A DNA stretch of 64,000 bases from DATENM01 sp045807765 (GTDB taxonomy: Bacteria; Acidobacteriota; Blastocatellia; UBA7656). The notes beneath the pieces were generated by a model that searched no databases, was not told the DNA's origin, and saw nothing but the letters and a program-made list of their open reading frames with translations. The stretch is from NCBI GenBank assembly GCA_045807765.1, contig JBJMGU010000207.1, positions 28,273 through 92,272 of the forward strand. Direction: 5' to 3'. A program made the translations under genes and the position numbers. Shown here piece by piece: positions 34,674-42,679 of the stretch; position 1 is the stretch's first letter; every line of letters starts with the position of its first letter.

Positions 34674-35570
34674 ATGCAGAACGCAGAGAAATTCGCCGTC
34701 GGGCTGGTGCAGATGTCGGTCACCCCTGATCTCGACGCCAACCTTGAGAAAGCGGCGGCGCGCGTCGAAGAGGCGGCCAAACAAGGGGCACAGGTCATCT
34801 GTCTGCCAGAGCTGTTTCGCTCGCAGTACTTCTGTCAGAAAGAAGACGCCGCGCTGTTTGATCTCGCCGAATCGGTGCCTGGCCCTTCGACTGAAGCGCT
34901 CGCGCGCGTCGCCCGCGACCGTAAAGTGACTGTCATTGCGCCGATCTTCGAGCGCCGCGCTCCGGGCCTCTATCACAACAGCGCCGCGATCATTGATTCC
35001 GAAGGCAAGATCACCGGCATCTATCGCAAGATGCACATCCCGGACGACCCGGCCTATTACGAGAAGTTCTACTTCACGCCGGGCGACCTCGGCTTTCGCG
35101 CCTTTGATACGAGCGTCGGGCGCATCGGCACGTTGATCTGCTGGGATCAGTGGTATCCCGAAGGCGCGCGGCTGACGGCGCTGCGCGGCGCGAACGTCCT
35201 CTTCTACCCGACGGCCATCGGCTGGCATCCGCACGAGAAGGACGAGTTCGGCGTACAGCAACGCGACGCCTGGCGCACCATCCAACGCGCCCACGCCATT
35301 GCCAATGGCGTCTATGTCGCGGCGGTCAATCGCGTCGGCCACGAGAGCCCCGCGGGCGGGGCGGGCGTCGAATTCTGGGGCACGTCATTTATCGCCGACC
35401 CGTTCGGCGTCGTCATCAAGGAAGCCTCGACCGATCAAGAAGAGATCCTCATCAGCGAAGTGGACAACCGGCGCATCGAAGACGTGCGGCGCAACTGGCC
35501 TTTTCTGCGCGACCGCCGCATCGATGCCTACGGTGGCATCGAGCGCCGCTTCCTCGACGATCAGCAATGA
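34674..35570 (+). CDS. aguB: N-carbamoylputrescine amidase
   Basis: AguB hydrolyses N-carbamoylputrescine to putrescine, CO2 and ammonia. The 298-residue protein is a carbon-nitrogen hydrolase; its Glu-Lys-Cys triad is in VICLPELFRS, YRKMHIPDDP and GTLICWDQWYPE. Specific AguB sequence includes LFRSQYFCQKED and GDLGFRAFDT, and HPHEKDEFGVQQRDAW. The stop overlaps the next gene's ATG (ATGA), so translation of aguA is coupled. Together they convert agmatine to putrescine. The agmatine source (arginine decarboxylase) is not in the window. The ribosome site is weak. The gap of 140 nt before it shows no gene. Confidence 0.95.
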   Translation: MQNAEKFAVGLVQMSVTPDLDANLEKAAARVEEAAKQGAQVICLPELFRSQYFCQKEDAALFDLAESVPGPSTEALARVARDRKVTVIAPIFERRAPGLYHNSAAIIDSEGKITGIYRKMHIPDDPAYYEKFYFTPGDLGFRAFDTSVGRIGTLICWDQWYPEGARLTALRGANVLFYPTAIGWHPHEKDEFGVQQRDAWRTIQRAHAIANGVYVAAVNRVGHESPAGGAGVEFWGTSFIADPFGVVIKEASTDQEEILISEVDNRRIEDVRRNWPFLRDRRIDAYGGIERRFLDDQQ

Positions 35571-36679
35571 AGGTGACGAAAGCGCCCGCACCCGACAACC
35601 CATCGTCGTCCTACTTGATGCCTGCCGAATGGCAGCGCCACGAAGCCACCTGGATCGGCTGGCCGCACAACCGCACAGACTGGCCCGGCAAGCTCACGCC
35701 CATCCAATGGGTCTACGGCGAGATCACGCGCCGGCTCGCGCCCGACGAGCGCGTTCACATCATCGTCAACTCGGAATCACACGAAGCGCAGGCGCGGCGC
35801 GTGCTAACGAAAGCCGGGGTTGATCTGGCGCAGGTCGCCTTCTTTCGCTTTCCGACGAATCGCGGTTGGACGCGCGACTTCGGGCCGATGTTCGTGCAGC
35901 GCGGTAGCACCCGCTCACGGAATCCACTTGTGGGTCGCGGGCATGGCGAACCAGTTATTATGCGCTTTCGCTTCAACGCCTGGGCCAAGTACCCGGACTG
36001 GCAGAAAGACGACCGCGTGCCAGAGATGGCCGCCCGCGCGCTCGGCTGCCCAATTATTGAAGCGCGGCTTGATGGGCGCAGCATTGTGCTTGAAGGCGGC
36101 AGCATTGACGTCAACGGGCGCGGCGCGATTCTAACGACTGAAGAATGCCTGCTCGACCCCTTAACCCAGACGCGCAATCCTGGCCTCTCGCGCCGCGACT
36201 ATGAAAAGGTCTTCGCGAAGTTCCTCGGCGCTAAACAGACGCTGTGGCTCGGTCGCGGCATCAGTGGCGACGACACTCACGGTCACGTTGACGATCTCTG
36301 CCGCTTCGTCAACGAAACCACGGTGGTGCTATGCCGCGAGACCAACCCGAAGGATTACAACTACGCGCCGCTTGAGGAGAACCGCGAGCGCTTGCAAAGC
36401 ATGAGATTGGCAGATGGCGCGCGCATCGAAGTCGTTGACTTGCCAATGCCCGAGCCGCTGGTTTTTCGCGGCCAGCGATTGCCGGCGAGCTATGCGAATT
36501 TTTATATCGCCAACGCGGCGGTACTGGTGCCGACCTTTAATGATGTGAACGACCGGCGGGCGCTCGGCCTGCTCGGCGAGCTGTTCACGAATCGTCCGGT
36601 GATCGGCATTCACGCCGTTGATCTGGTCTGGGGGCTCGGCACTCTGCATTGCCTGACCCAGCAACAACCCATGAAATGA
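35567..36679 (+). CDS. aguA: Agmatine deiminase
   Basis: AguA converts agmatine to N-carbamoylputrescine. The 370-residue protein shows the family markers MPAEWQRHEATWIGWPHN, TNRGWTRDFGPMFV, FNAWAKYPDWQKDD, VLEGGSIDVNGRGAILTTEE and GDDTHGHVDDLCRF. The catalytic cysteine is near the end in LGTLHCLTQQQP. A short extra segment (about RGSTRSRNPLVGRGHGE) after FGPMFV is not usual and corresponds to a copy of an intergenic repeat. The ATG at 35567 overlaps the aguB stop. The YCF48-like gene 23 nt downstream on the same strand may be co-transcribed but has no obvious functional tie. Confidence 0.95.
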   Translation: MKVTKAPAPDNPSSSYLMPAEWQRHEATWIGWPHNRTDWPGKLTPIQWVYGEITRRLAPDERVHIIVNSESHEAQARRVLTKAGVDLAQVAFFRFPTNRGWTRDFGPMFVQRGSTRSRNPLVGRGHGEPVIMRFRFNAWAKYPDWQKDDRVPEMAARALGCPIIEARLDGRSIVLEGGSIDVNGRGAILTTEECLLDPLTQTRNPGLSRRDYEKVFAKFLGAKQTLWLGRGISGDDTHGHVDDLCRFVNETTVVLCRETNPKDYNYAPLEENRERLQSMRLADGARIEVVDLPMPEPLVFRGQRLPASYANFYIANAAVLVPTFNDVNDRRALGLLGELFTNRPVIGIHAVDLVWGLGTLHCLTQQQPMK

Positions 36680-36702
36680 AATTGTGAAATAAGGAAAGCA
36701 GC

Positions 36703-37848
36703 ATGGTTAAAACAAGATTGTTTTTCGCCGCCTTTGTAGCGGCCAGCGTGTTTGCGGCGGCTTGCTCGAAATCAAATGGTGGCGGCAACTGGACGCCGCT
36801 CGACACCGGCACCTCGGACGCCTTCTTCAGCATCAACTTCGTCAACGAAGACATCGGCTGGCTCAATGGCCAGACAGACCGCGGCTATGTGCCGCCCGAA
36901 GATGCCGGCAACGAAAACGCCAACGCGAATGCCAACAAAGCGCCCAAGCCCAAAGCGACAGGCAAGAAGCCCGAAGACCCGCTCAAGGCGAATCAAGGTT
37001 TCGAGGTCTTGCACACGACCGACGGCGGTGCGACATGGAAAGCAATCCCCGACCAGTTCAAGTACAAGATTCGTCAGGTCTGGTTTGCAGACCCGCAGAC
37101 CGGCTGGGCGCTGACGATTGACCGCGACATCCTACACACCGCAGACGGCGGTGCCACCTGGGCGGTGCAGCGCAAGGCCGGCAAGATCAAGATGAAGATC
37201 ACCGGCTACAAGCCGCCGGAGATGGAACAGCCGGAACAGCTCGACAACCTGCGCTTCATTGACGCGCAGCACGGCTGGGCCTGGGGCGGCGGGCGCAAAG
37301 ACGAGTACACCGAGCAGCCGGGGACATTTCTGATCACCACAGACGGCGGCCAGCACTGGAACGAAACGCCTTTCCCGTTCGAGCAGGCGGTGGCCTGGAT
37401 ATTCTTCCTCAACCCGCGAACGGCGTGGGCCAGCACCGACAACGGCGGCTTTTATAAGACCACCGATGGCGGCCTGAACTGGGAGAAGGCGACGCGGCCT
37501 GCGGGCGATCTGGTCTATCGCAGCATTTTTTTCGCCGACGAGAACAACGGCTGGGCCGTAGGCCGCAGCGGGCGCATGGTGCGCACACGCGACGGCGGCA
37601 AGACCTGGGAAAAGCTCTATCAGGTGAAAGACGAGTTCAAGATGCGCGCCGTCTATTTCATCGACCGCAAGCGCGGCTGGGCCGTAGGCGACAACGGCAA
37701 TGTGCTTTACACCGCAGACGGCGGCGACGAATGGCTGACGGCGACGACGCCTTTCCCGGCGCGACTGCTGCACGTCGTCTTTGCCGGCGAGCGCACAGGC
37801 TACGCCGCCGGACTGGACGGCACCATCTGGAAGTACGAGACCAAGTAG
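36703..37848 (+). CDS. YCF48/BNR-repeat lipoprotein
   Basis: This 381-residue lipoprotein has a lipobox ending FAAAC (Cys22) and a short linker. A disordered Asn/Ala/Lys-rich insert of about 30 residues lies near residues 65-95 (NENANANANKAPKPKATGKK). The rest is a beta propeller made of YCF48-like/Asp-box repeats: TTDGGATWKAI, TADGGATWAVQ, TTDGGQHWNET, TTDGGLNWEKA, TRDGGKTWEKL, TADGGDEWLTA. YCF48-type proteins help assemble photosystem II in phototrophs. In non-phototrophic bacteria similar proteins are secreted and of unknown role. The start has AAGGAAAG upstream. Nothing here suggests photosynthesis. Confidence 0.82.
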   Translation: MVKTRLFFAAFVAASVFAAACSKSNGGGNWTPLDTGTSDAFFSINFVNEDIGWLNGQTDRGYVPPEDAGNENANANANKAPKPKATGKKPEDPLKANQGFEVLHTTDGGATWKAIPDQFKYKIRQVWFADPQTGWALTIDRDILHTADGGATWAVQRKAGKIKMKITGYKPPEMEQPEQLDNLRFIDAQHGWAWGGGRKDEYTEQPGTFLITTDGGQHWNETPFPFEQAVAWIFFLNPRTAWASTDNGGFYKTTDGGLNWEKATRPAGDLVYRSIFFADENNGWAVGRSGRMVRTRDGGKTWEKLYQVKDEFKMRAVYFIDRKRGWAVGDNGNVLYTADGGDEWLTATTPFPARLLHVVFAGERTGYAAGLDGTIWKYETK

Positions 37849-37849
37849 A

Positions 37850-37974
37850 GGCCAGGGACCAGGCATTAGGGGCTGGTTGGAGGAATTGAGCCGGGATTGA
37901 TTCTTTTTTTATTATGGAGGAATGGGCGCTCGTTCGGCTAGTCGCTAGCCCCAGCCCTCAGTCCCTAGCCGGGG
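37850..37974. repeat. Two-armed tandem repeat (GGGACCA/GGGGCTA type)
   Basis: The left arm (37850-37877) reads GGCCAGGGACCAGGCATTAG and on; the right arm (37938-37974) reads CTAGTCGCTAGCCCCAGCCC and on. Together they match the GGGACTA/GGGGCTA arms at 55019 and 60424, but are degenerate. The element follows the YCF48-like gene and may end its transcript. Confidence 0.7.
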
Positions 37975-37976
37975 CA

Positions 37977-38342
37977 TGTTGCAATTTTTCAACATTGGCG
38001 GAGCGGGGCATCTTGAAGACGTGTAGAGCGCACTAAGCATTCGGCGGTTCAGGACAATTTCTGCAAGGCAGAGGGCGCGCGGCATTCTACAAAGCAGGAA
38101 CTGATTGGCGCGCCTCCGCGCCGTCAAAAGAGTGGTTGACCGAGATAGAGCGCCGATGACGCCGAGATGAAATTTCTTGACACTGCTTTGAACGGCAAGG
38201 GAAAATATAAAGGGCTGTCTCTTCGATGGGGGATAAAGCAGCCCGTCAACAGAATGGTAAGAGGATTCGGGTCTCTCCTTAACCTCTGAAGCCCAGGTAG
38301 AGGTCGAAAGAGCAGTAGCAGGAGCCGGGAGAAAAAAAGGAC
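37977..38342. other. Intergenic leader region before the first tonB gene; no gene seen
   Basis: No convincing reading frame or RNA fold was found. A TTGACA occurs at 38177 and TATAAA at 38206, but the 23-nt gap is too long for a standard promoter. A small stem (GGCTG with CAGCC near 38213-38240) could structure the leader. GAGAAAAAAAGGAC precedes the ATG at 38343. Confidence 0.4.
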
Positions 38343-39338
38343 ATGCAACAACAGAAAGCCTTATTCGCTGACGCTTTCCTATATCAACCGTCTATCATCA
38401 AACGGCTGGCCGTCGGCTTTGCCGAAGCCAGTCACGATTTCCGTCAGAATCCCAAAGCGTTTGTCACCGGTGCCCTCAAAGGCGACGGCGTCGGCGGACG
38501 GCTGCGGCAAGACCGTCTGATGCTCGGCTTTGCCGTCGCCATGTTCGTCTTCGCCAGCATCGTCGCCGCCATGCTCATCGCTTTTTGGATCAAGCACCAC
38601 AACGCCGGGGCGCAGGAAGAACTGGCGGTGGTCGATTATAAGCTGACCGATATTGCGCCGATTGATATGCCGAAGATGGAGAAGAAGGCCGGCGGCGGCG
38701 GCGGCGGCGGTCGCAACGCGCCAACTCCGCAATCGAAAGGCCAGCTTCCGAAGTTTTCATTGACGCCGCCCCTCATCGCGCCGCGCCCTGAGCCGCAGCT
38801 CCGACCGCCTTCACTGCCGGTGCAAGAGACCATTCAAGTTGATCCGCGGCTTGAGCCGCCGCGCATCGCTGATATGCCGACGGGCGACCCGAAAGGCGTG
38901 CCCGGCCCGCCCTCGCCCGGCCCGGGCACAGGCGGCGGCATCGGCACCGGTTCGGGTGGCGGCATCGGCAGCGGCGATGGCACCGGCGCAGGGCCGGGAC
39001 ATGGCTATAACATGGGCGGCGGCGATCCGCGCCTCGGCGGCGGCGACCGCAATGCCGTGGCCACGGTCGTAGACCAGAAGCCTGTGCCGCTCAACAGCCC
39101 GCAGCCGCGCTACACCGAAGAAGCGCGCAAGAACAAGATTCAGGGCGTCGTCATTGCCCGCGTGCTCGTCGGCGCCGACGGCGCGGTCAAGCAGGCGAGA
39201 ATCGTGCGCGGTCTGCCTGACGGTCTGGACGAGCAGGCGATTCAGGCGGCTTACCAGTTGCGATTCCGACCGGCGATGAAGGCCGGTCAGCCCATCGCTT
39301 TCTGGGTGCCTGTGCAGATCGAATTCAACTTGCGGTAA
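38343..39338 (+). CDS. TonB-like energy transducer
   Basis: This 331-residue protein has a soluble N-terminus of about 60 residues (GFAEASHDFRQNPKAFVTGA), one membrane segment (MLGFAVAMFVFASIVAAMLI), a long Pro/Gly-rich periplasmic spacer with glycine runs, and a C-terminal TonB domain (PQPRYTEEARKNKIQGVVIA, then DEQAIQAAYQLRFRPAMKAG). It should couple the proton gradient to outer-membrane receptors through ExbB/ExbD, none of which lies in the window. The start has AAAGGAC upstream. A second tonB-like gene follows after 8 nt. A cytosolic domain before the membrane segment is not part of classical TonB. Confidence 0.9.
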   Translation: MQQQKALFADAFLYQPSIIKRLAVGFAEASHDFRQNPKAFVTGALKGDGVGGRLRQDRLMLGFAVAMFVFASIVAAMLIAFWIKHHNAGAQEELAVVDYKLTDIAPIDMPKMEKKAGGGGGGGRNAPTPQSKGQLPKFSLTPPLIAPRPEPQLRPPSLPVQETIQVDPRLEPPRIADMPTGDPKGVPGPPSPGPGTGGGIGTGSGGGIGSGDGTGAGPGHGYNMGGGDPRLGGGDRNAVATVVDQKPVPLNSPQPRYTEEARKNKIQGVVIARVLVGADGAVKQARIVRGLPDGLDEQAIQAAYQLRFRPAMKAGQPIAFWVPVQIEFNLR

Positions 39339-39346
39339 GAAGGAAA

Positions 39347-40462
39347 TTGCCGAAGGCCGCGATGGCTCACCCCGTCGCGGCCTTCGCGCGTCAAAGCGTG
39401 CCTCCTGCCGTAACGGCTCACCTCATGGCTTCAGCAACCACCAGCGATTTTGTCACGACGGCAACAAAGCTCGAGGCGCCGCCGTTCGCGCTCATCGAGC
39501 CGAAGAGCTTGCCGGCGCGGTTAGCTGAAGAGATTGCGCGCGCCTCTAGCGAATTCCTGCGCGACCCAGGCAGTTTCCTGCATAATCTTTTTACCGACGA
39601 CAACAGGGACGCGAAACGCCGCCGCCGAATTTACTTCGGCCTGGCGGGCGCGCTCGTCGTTCACGCTTTGCTGCTTACGGTAATTGTGATAATCGGTTGG
39701 CGCAGCCTGACCGCGCCGAAAGAGAGCGGTTACGAGGTGCAGCGGATCGATCTGCCTTCTCAAGTGGCAGAAGGGGAAACGAAAGCCAAAGCGGCGCACG
39801 ACGACAGCGGACAGAGTGGCGGTGGCAGAGAAGAAGCGCCACCCGTAACCAAAGGCACGCCGCCCCCGACCTCGCCCGCGCCGCAGATCGTCAAGCCATT
39901 CGCGCCGCCCGTCGAACATGCCTCATTGCCCGTGATGGCAACGATCAAAGGCCCTGAGTCCACGCCGCCGCCGGTCGCGCTGCCGGTCGGTCTGCCTAAC
40001 GGAGCGACCGACGCGCCGCCTTCGCCGGGTGAAGGCAAGAGAGACGGGATCGGTGGCCGTGATGGCTCAGGCGCGGGTGGAAATGGCGGGCCGGGTGCTA
40101 ACAAAGGCACAGAGAGAAATCCGAACAGCAGCAACGGCGCGCCGAACGGCTCCCCGTCCCCGACGGATATGGTTTACTCCGCCACCAAGCCGCCGGGCTT
40201 CCTGTCCTTCACCTGGATTCGCCGCGCCACGCCGATCATCACACCCGAAGCGCAGGAGCACAGGGCCGCCGGCAGAGTCCTGCTTAGGGCAACCTTCAAT
40301 GCCGACGGCACGATTACCGATATTGAGATCATCAATCAGGTTGATTACATGACCGATTCGGCAGTCGACGCGCTGCGCCGCTCGAAGTTCCGCCCCGCCA
40401 CAATCAACGGCGTGCCCATCACCGTGCGCCGCGTTCCCGTTTACATTGACGTGCATTATTGA
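39347..40462 (+). CDS. Second TonB-like energy transducer
   Basis: Reading from a TTG at 39347, which has AAGAAGG close upstream, gives 371 residues; ATGs at 39362 and 39425 are alternatives. The plan repeats that of the previous gene: a soluble N-terminus (RLAEEIARASSEFLRDPGSF), one membrane segment (YFGLAGALVVHALLLTVIVI), a Pro/Gly spacer, and a C-terminal TonB-like domain with ITPEAQEHRAAGRVLLRATF and a final VDALRRSKFRPATINGVPIT. Sequence identity with the neighbour is low outside the shared motif before the membrane. Two consecutive TonB proteins suggest separate receptor sets or a heteromer. The gene ends 28 nt before a convergent Roadblock-like gene. Confidence 0.85.
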   Translation: MPKAAMAHPVAAFARQSVPPAVTAHLMASATTSDFVTTATKLEAPPFALIEPKSLPARLAEEIARASSEFLRDPGSFLHNLFTDDNRDAKRRRRIYFGLAGALVVHALLLTVIVIIGWRSLTAPKESGYEVQRIDLPSQVAEGETKAKAAHDDSGQSGGGREEAPPVTKGTPPPTSPAPQIVKPFAPPVEHASLPVMATIKGPESTPPPVALPVGLPNGATDAPPSPGEGKRDGIGGRDGSGAGGNGGPGANKGTERNPNSSNGAPNGSPSPTDMVYSATKPPGFLSFTWIRRATPIITPEAQEHRAAGRVLLRATFNADGTITDIEIINQVDYMTDSAVDALRRSKFRPATINGVPITVRRVPVYIDVHY

Positions 40463-40490
40463 TGGTTGGCTGATTGACTCAGTTCGCCTG

Positions 40491-40865
40491 TCAGGCACTC
40501 AGAGCGTGGCGCAGCCTTTCGATGATGGGTTGCAGCCGGTAGATCGCCTCGGCGATGTTCGCCCACGGATCAAGCTCAAGGACGACGAAATAATCGCGCT
40601 CGATCACCTGGGCAATAAAAGTGGCGGCGTCGTATTGCATCACCAAACGGGCCGCTTCGCCCACCGCCGTGCGCGCCGCGATGGCGCGGCTGTTTTGCAG
40701 CATTAAGGCGACATAAGCGCTGCGCAAGCGCAGGCGCTCCGAATGGCTCTCGTCCGTGTGGTGCCATTGCACCGCCTCGCCTGCGGATTCGAGCAGAATC
40801 GCGCCGGTTGCGCCTTCTACACCCTCGACCAGTTGTTTGAGCAACTCTCGAAATAGCACGCTCAC
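40491..40865 (-). CDS. Roadblock/LC7-like small protein
   Basis: The 124-residue protein has the alpha-beta pattern of Roadblock/LC7 domains: LLKQLVEGVEGATGAILLES, then AGEAVQWHHTD and a central helix, then ARLVMQYDAATFIAQVIERD and a strand YFVVLEL. In bacteria such proteins act with small GTPases (MglA) or as dimeric scaffolds. No GTPase gene is adjacent. The start could be the GTG at 40865 or, with better spacing from GAGG, the GTG two codons later (40859). A -10 element precedes it on the minus strand. Confidence 0.7.
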   Translation of the reverse strand: MSVLFRELLKQLVEGVEGATGAILLESAGEAVQWHHTDESHSERLRLRSAYVALMLQNSRAIAARTAVGEAARLVMQYDAATFIAQVIERDYFVVLELDPWANIAEAIYRLQPIIERLRHALSA

Positions 40866-40903
40866 CTCTTCTACGGGATCGATCTGGAATCGGCTTCGGC
40901 GCG

Positions 40904-40911
40904 ATTATAAT
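40904..40911 (-). promoter_or_regulatory. -10 element for the Roadblock-like gene (palindromic TATAAT)
   Basis: On the minus strand TATAAT (plus 40904-40909) is followed by CGCG, as in other promoters here. The string is partly palindromic, so TATAAT is also present on the plus strand at 40906-40911. Expected start is near 40897, leaving about 32 nt of leader. Confidence 0.45.
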
Positions 40912-40967
40912 GGCCCGTGGGCCGCCTGCCAAAGCTGTCCGGCGCTTTGCGCTCTGTCGCAGCGTGA

Positions 40968-40977
40968 TAAAATCGCG
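40968..40977 (+). promoter_or_regulatory. -10-like element TAAAATCGCG before the sigma factor gene
   Basis: TAAAAT followed by CGCG, with TTTGCG 16 nt upstream (40946). It precedes the sigma gene by about 85 nt. The leader contains two tiny frames, including ATGAAGCAGATGGAGGATGT read to a TAG at about 41051; whether either is translated is unknown. Confidence 0.4.
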
Positions 40978-41062
40978 ATGAAATTCAGACTTTCACTCTC
41001 CGCCGCCCGTCTATAGTGATGAAGCAGATGGAGGATGTAACTTTCGCATAGGCCAGAGCTAA

Positions 41063-41626
41063 TTGGACTTGAGCGACACGCAATTGATCGAGCGCACACT
41101 GGGCGGCGAACCCGACGCCTTCAATCTGCTCGTGCGCCGCTGGGAGCGACAGATTTACGGCCTGACTTTGCGCATGCTGGGGCGCGATGACGAGGCCCGC
41201 GACGCGACCCAGGAGACGTTCCTTTCGGCCTACCGCAACCTCTCGAAGTTTCGCGGCGAGGCCAAGTTTTCATCCTGGATTTATCGCATCGCCTTGAACA
41301 CCTGCAACACCCGGCTGCGGGGCCGCCCGCGCAACGTCGTTTCGCTCGACGAGCAGCGCGAAGCGAGCGGCTTTGAGGTGGCCGCCGACACCGCCGACCT
41401 CGGCAGCCACATCCAACAGGAGCAGGTGACGCGCGCCGTGCGCCGCGCCTTGCAGGGACTGCCGGCAGACATGCGCCAGGTGATCGTGATGAAGGAGTAC
41501 GAAGGGCTGAAGTTTTCTGAGATCGCCGACATCCTCGGCCTGCCGGTTTCGACCGTCAAGACGCGGATGTACACTGGTCTTTCGGAGCTAAGGAAGCGGC
41601 TGGAACACCTGCGCGAAGCGATGTGA
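41063..41626 (+). CDS. ECF-type RNA polymerase sigma factor
   Basis: The 187-residue protein has sigma region 2 (YGLTLRMLGRDDEARDATQE, TFLSAYRNLSKFRGEAKFSS, WIYRIALNTC) and region 4 (ALQGLPADMRQVIVMKEYEG, FSEIADILGLPVSTVKTRMY). It lacks regions 1 and 3, so it is an extracytoplasmic-function sigma of the RpoE/SigW-like class. The next gene encodes a zinc-binding anti-sigma protein, the usual arrangement. The start is a TTG at 41063; another TTG two codons later is possible. A tandem-repeat hairpin lies between the sigma and anti-sigma genes, which may alter their ratio. Target promoters are not known. Confidence 0.93.
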   Translation: MDLSDTQLIERTLGGEPDAFNLLVRRWERQIYGLTLRMLGRDDEARDATQETFLSAYRNLSKFRGEAKFSSWIYRIALNTCNTRLRGRPRNVVSLDEQREASGFEVAADTADLGSHIQQEQVTRAVRRALQGLPADMRQVIVMKEYEGLKFSEIADILGLPVSTVKTRMYTGLSELRKRLEHLREAM

Positions 41627-41634
41627 CGCAGGGA

Positions 41635-41740
<106 letters not shown>

Positions 41741-41760
41741 AGGAAGTGAGTGGTGACAAG

Positions 41761-42516
41761 ATGAGCGAAGCAAACCAGACCTCGGCTTGCGGCATGCACG
41801 AAGCGCTGATGGCCTATCTCTACAAAGAGGCGACCGGTGACGAAGCGCGCCGCTTTGAAGCGCACCTTGACGAATGCGTCGCGTGCAAACAAGAGATTGC
41901 AGACTTTGGCCGCGTGCGCCAGCAGTTGCAGCAGTGGCAGGTCGTTGACTTGCCGATTGTGCGCGTCGTCGCCGACCCGCAGCCGCAGAAGCGGTCATTC
42001 GTTGCGGTGCTGAAAGAGTTGTTGACGGTCATGCCGGTCTGGGCGAAAGCCGCGAGCGTCGCGGGCGTCGCGCTGATCGTAATGGCCGTGACCGGCACCA
42101 GCGTCAGCGTTGGCCGCGACGGCTTTGCGATTAACACACGGCTGATTGGCAGTCGGCAGCCGGTCGCAGGGCAGGCAGCAGTGAATCCGTCGCGGACTGA
42201 ATACGTCAGCGCCGAACAGCTTGAGCAACTGCGCGCCAACCTGACGGCGCTCGTGGCGCAGAAGGTCGCCGACAGCGAGCGGCAGCAGAAAGACGCCTTG
42301 AAAGCCGAGCTTGTCAGCTTGCAGAGCGACCTTCAAAGTATGCGCTCGGCTGACCTGGCGAAGATCGTCACGCGCGTTCAAGAGCATCAGTCGCGCCTGC
42401 AAACCATCGAGCGCGACCTCGACCGCCGCGAAGGCTCGGACCTGACGGACTTGCTGTTCAGCGAAGTATTGAGCAAACCGCAACAGCCGACGGGCAGTAC
42501 GTCGGGCAGCGATTAA
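41761..42516 (+). CDS. Zinc-finger anti-sigma factor, membrane-spanning
   Basis: The 251-residue protein has an N-terminal zinc-binding anti-sigma domain, with HLDECVACK giving the HxxxCxxC motif near residue 35. One membrane segment follows near 95-110 (ASVAGVALIVMAVTGTSVSV). The periplasmic part is a coiled coil: QLEQLRANLTALVAQKVADS, then heptads through residue 240. It should hold the ECF sigma at the membrane until a signal arrives. I use the ATG at 41761; a GTG at 41746 is nearer to AGGAA but leaves too short a gap. It follows the sigma gene after a repeat hairpin. Confidence 0.85.
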   Translation: MSEANQTSACGMHEALMAYLYKEATGDEARRFEAHLDECVACKQEIADFGRVRQQLQQWQVVDLPIVRVVADPQPQKRSFVAVLKELLTVMPVWAKAASVAGVALIVMAVTGTSVSVGRDGFAINTRLIGSRQPVAGQAAVNPSRTEYVSAEQLEQLRANLTALVAQKVADSERQQKDALKAELVSLQSDLQSMRSADLAKIVTRVQEHQSRLQTIERDLDRREGSDLTDLLFSEVLSKPQQPTGSTSGSD

Positions 42517-42547
42517 TTTTAAGCTAGAGCCAAGCGCTCAACGGCTA

Positions 42548-42672
42548 CTACAGCGCCGGTTGGCGAACGGTTGGAAGGCCTCGCGCGGGTTGGGAGAGTC
42601 CGCTGCGAGGCGCGCGAGAAAAGGGAGAGTTCACGCGCTTTTTTATCCAACCCATCGCCATAGGCGCTGTAG
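42548..42672 (+). ncRNA. Candidate branched structured RNA
   Basis: Several nested stems fit together. P1 is CTACAGCGCC (42548-42557) with GGCGCTGTAG (42663-42672), 10 perfect pairs. P2 is TGGCGA (42561-42566) with TCGCCA (42655-42660). P2b is GGTTGG (42569-42574) with CCAACC (42647-42652). Inside are two hairpins: P3, CCTCGC-GCGG (42579-42588) with CCGC-T-GCGAGG (42600-42610), and P4, GCGCG (42612-42616) with CGCGC (42634-42638), followed by six Ts. That makes a three-way junction of about 125 nt. It does not match a riboswitch or housekeeping RNA I know (no SRP, tmRNA, RNase P or 6S hallmarks recognised). Strand is assumed; it may be a leader of pta or a 3' element of the anti-sigma gene. 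Confidence 0.4.
42612..42644 (+). terminator. Possible intrinsic terminator of the sigma/anti-sigma operon
   Basis: A GCGCG/CGCGC stem is followed directly by TTTTTT (42639-42644). The loop is long (17 nt), which weakens it. The stem is P4 of the larger fold, so pairing of GGTTGG with CCAACC beyond the T-run could compete with termination, an arrangement seen in attenuators. Confidence 0.35.
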
Positions 42673-42679
42673 TTATTTT

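Noticed and set aside
36703..37848. YCF48-like protein as evidence of photosynthesis
   Set aside because: No other phototrophy gene is present, and YCF48-type repeats occur in many non-phototrophs.
38177..38211. TTGACA and TATAAA before the first tonB gene as a promoter
   Set aside because: The spacing of 23 nt is outside the working range for sigma-70-type promoters.
40978..41052. Two tiny frames in the sigma-factor leader as a regulatory leader peptide
   Set aside because: Only 12 and 10 codons with no attenuator-like codon run; evidence is too thin to list as genes.
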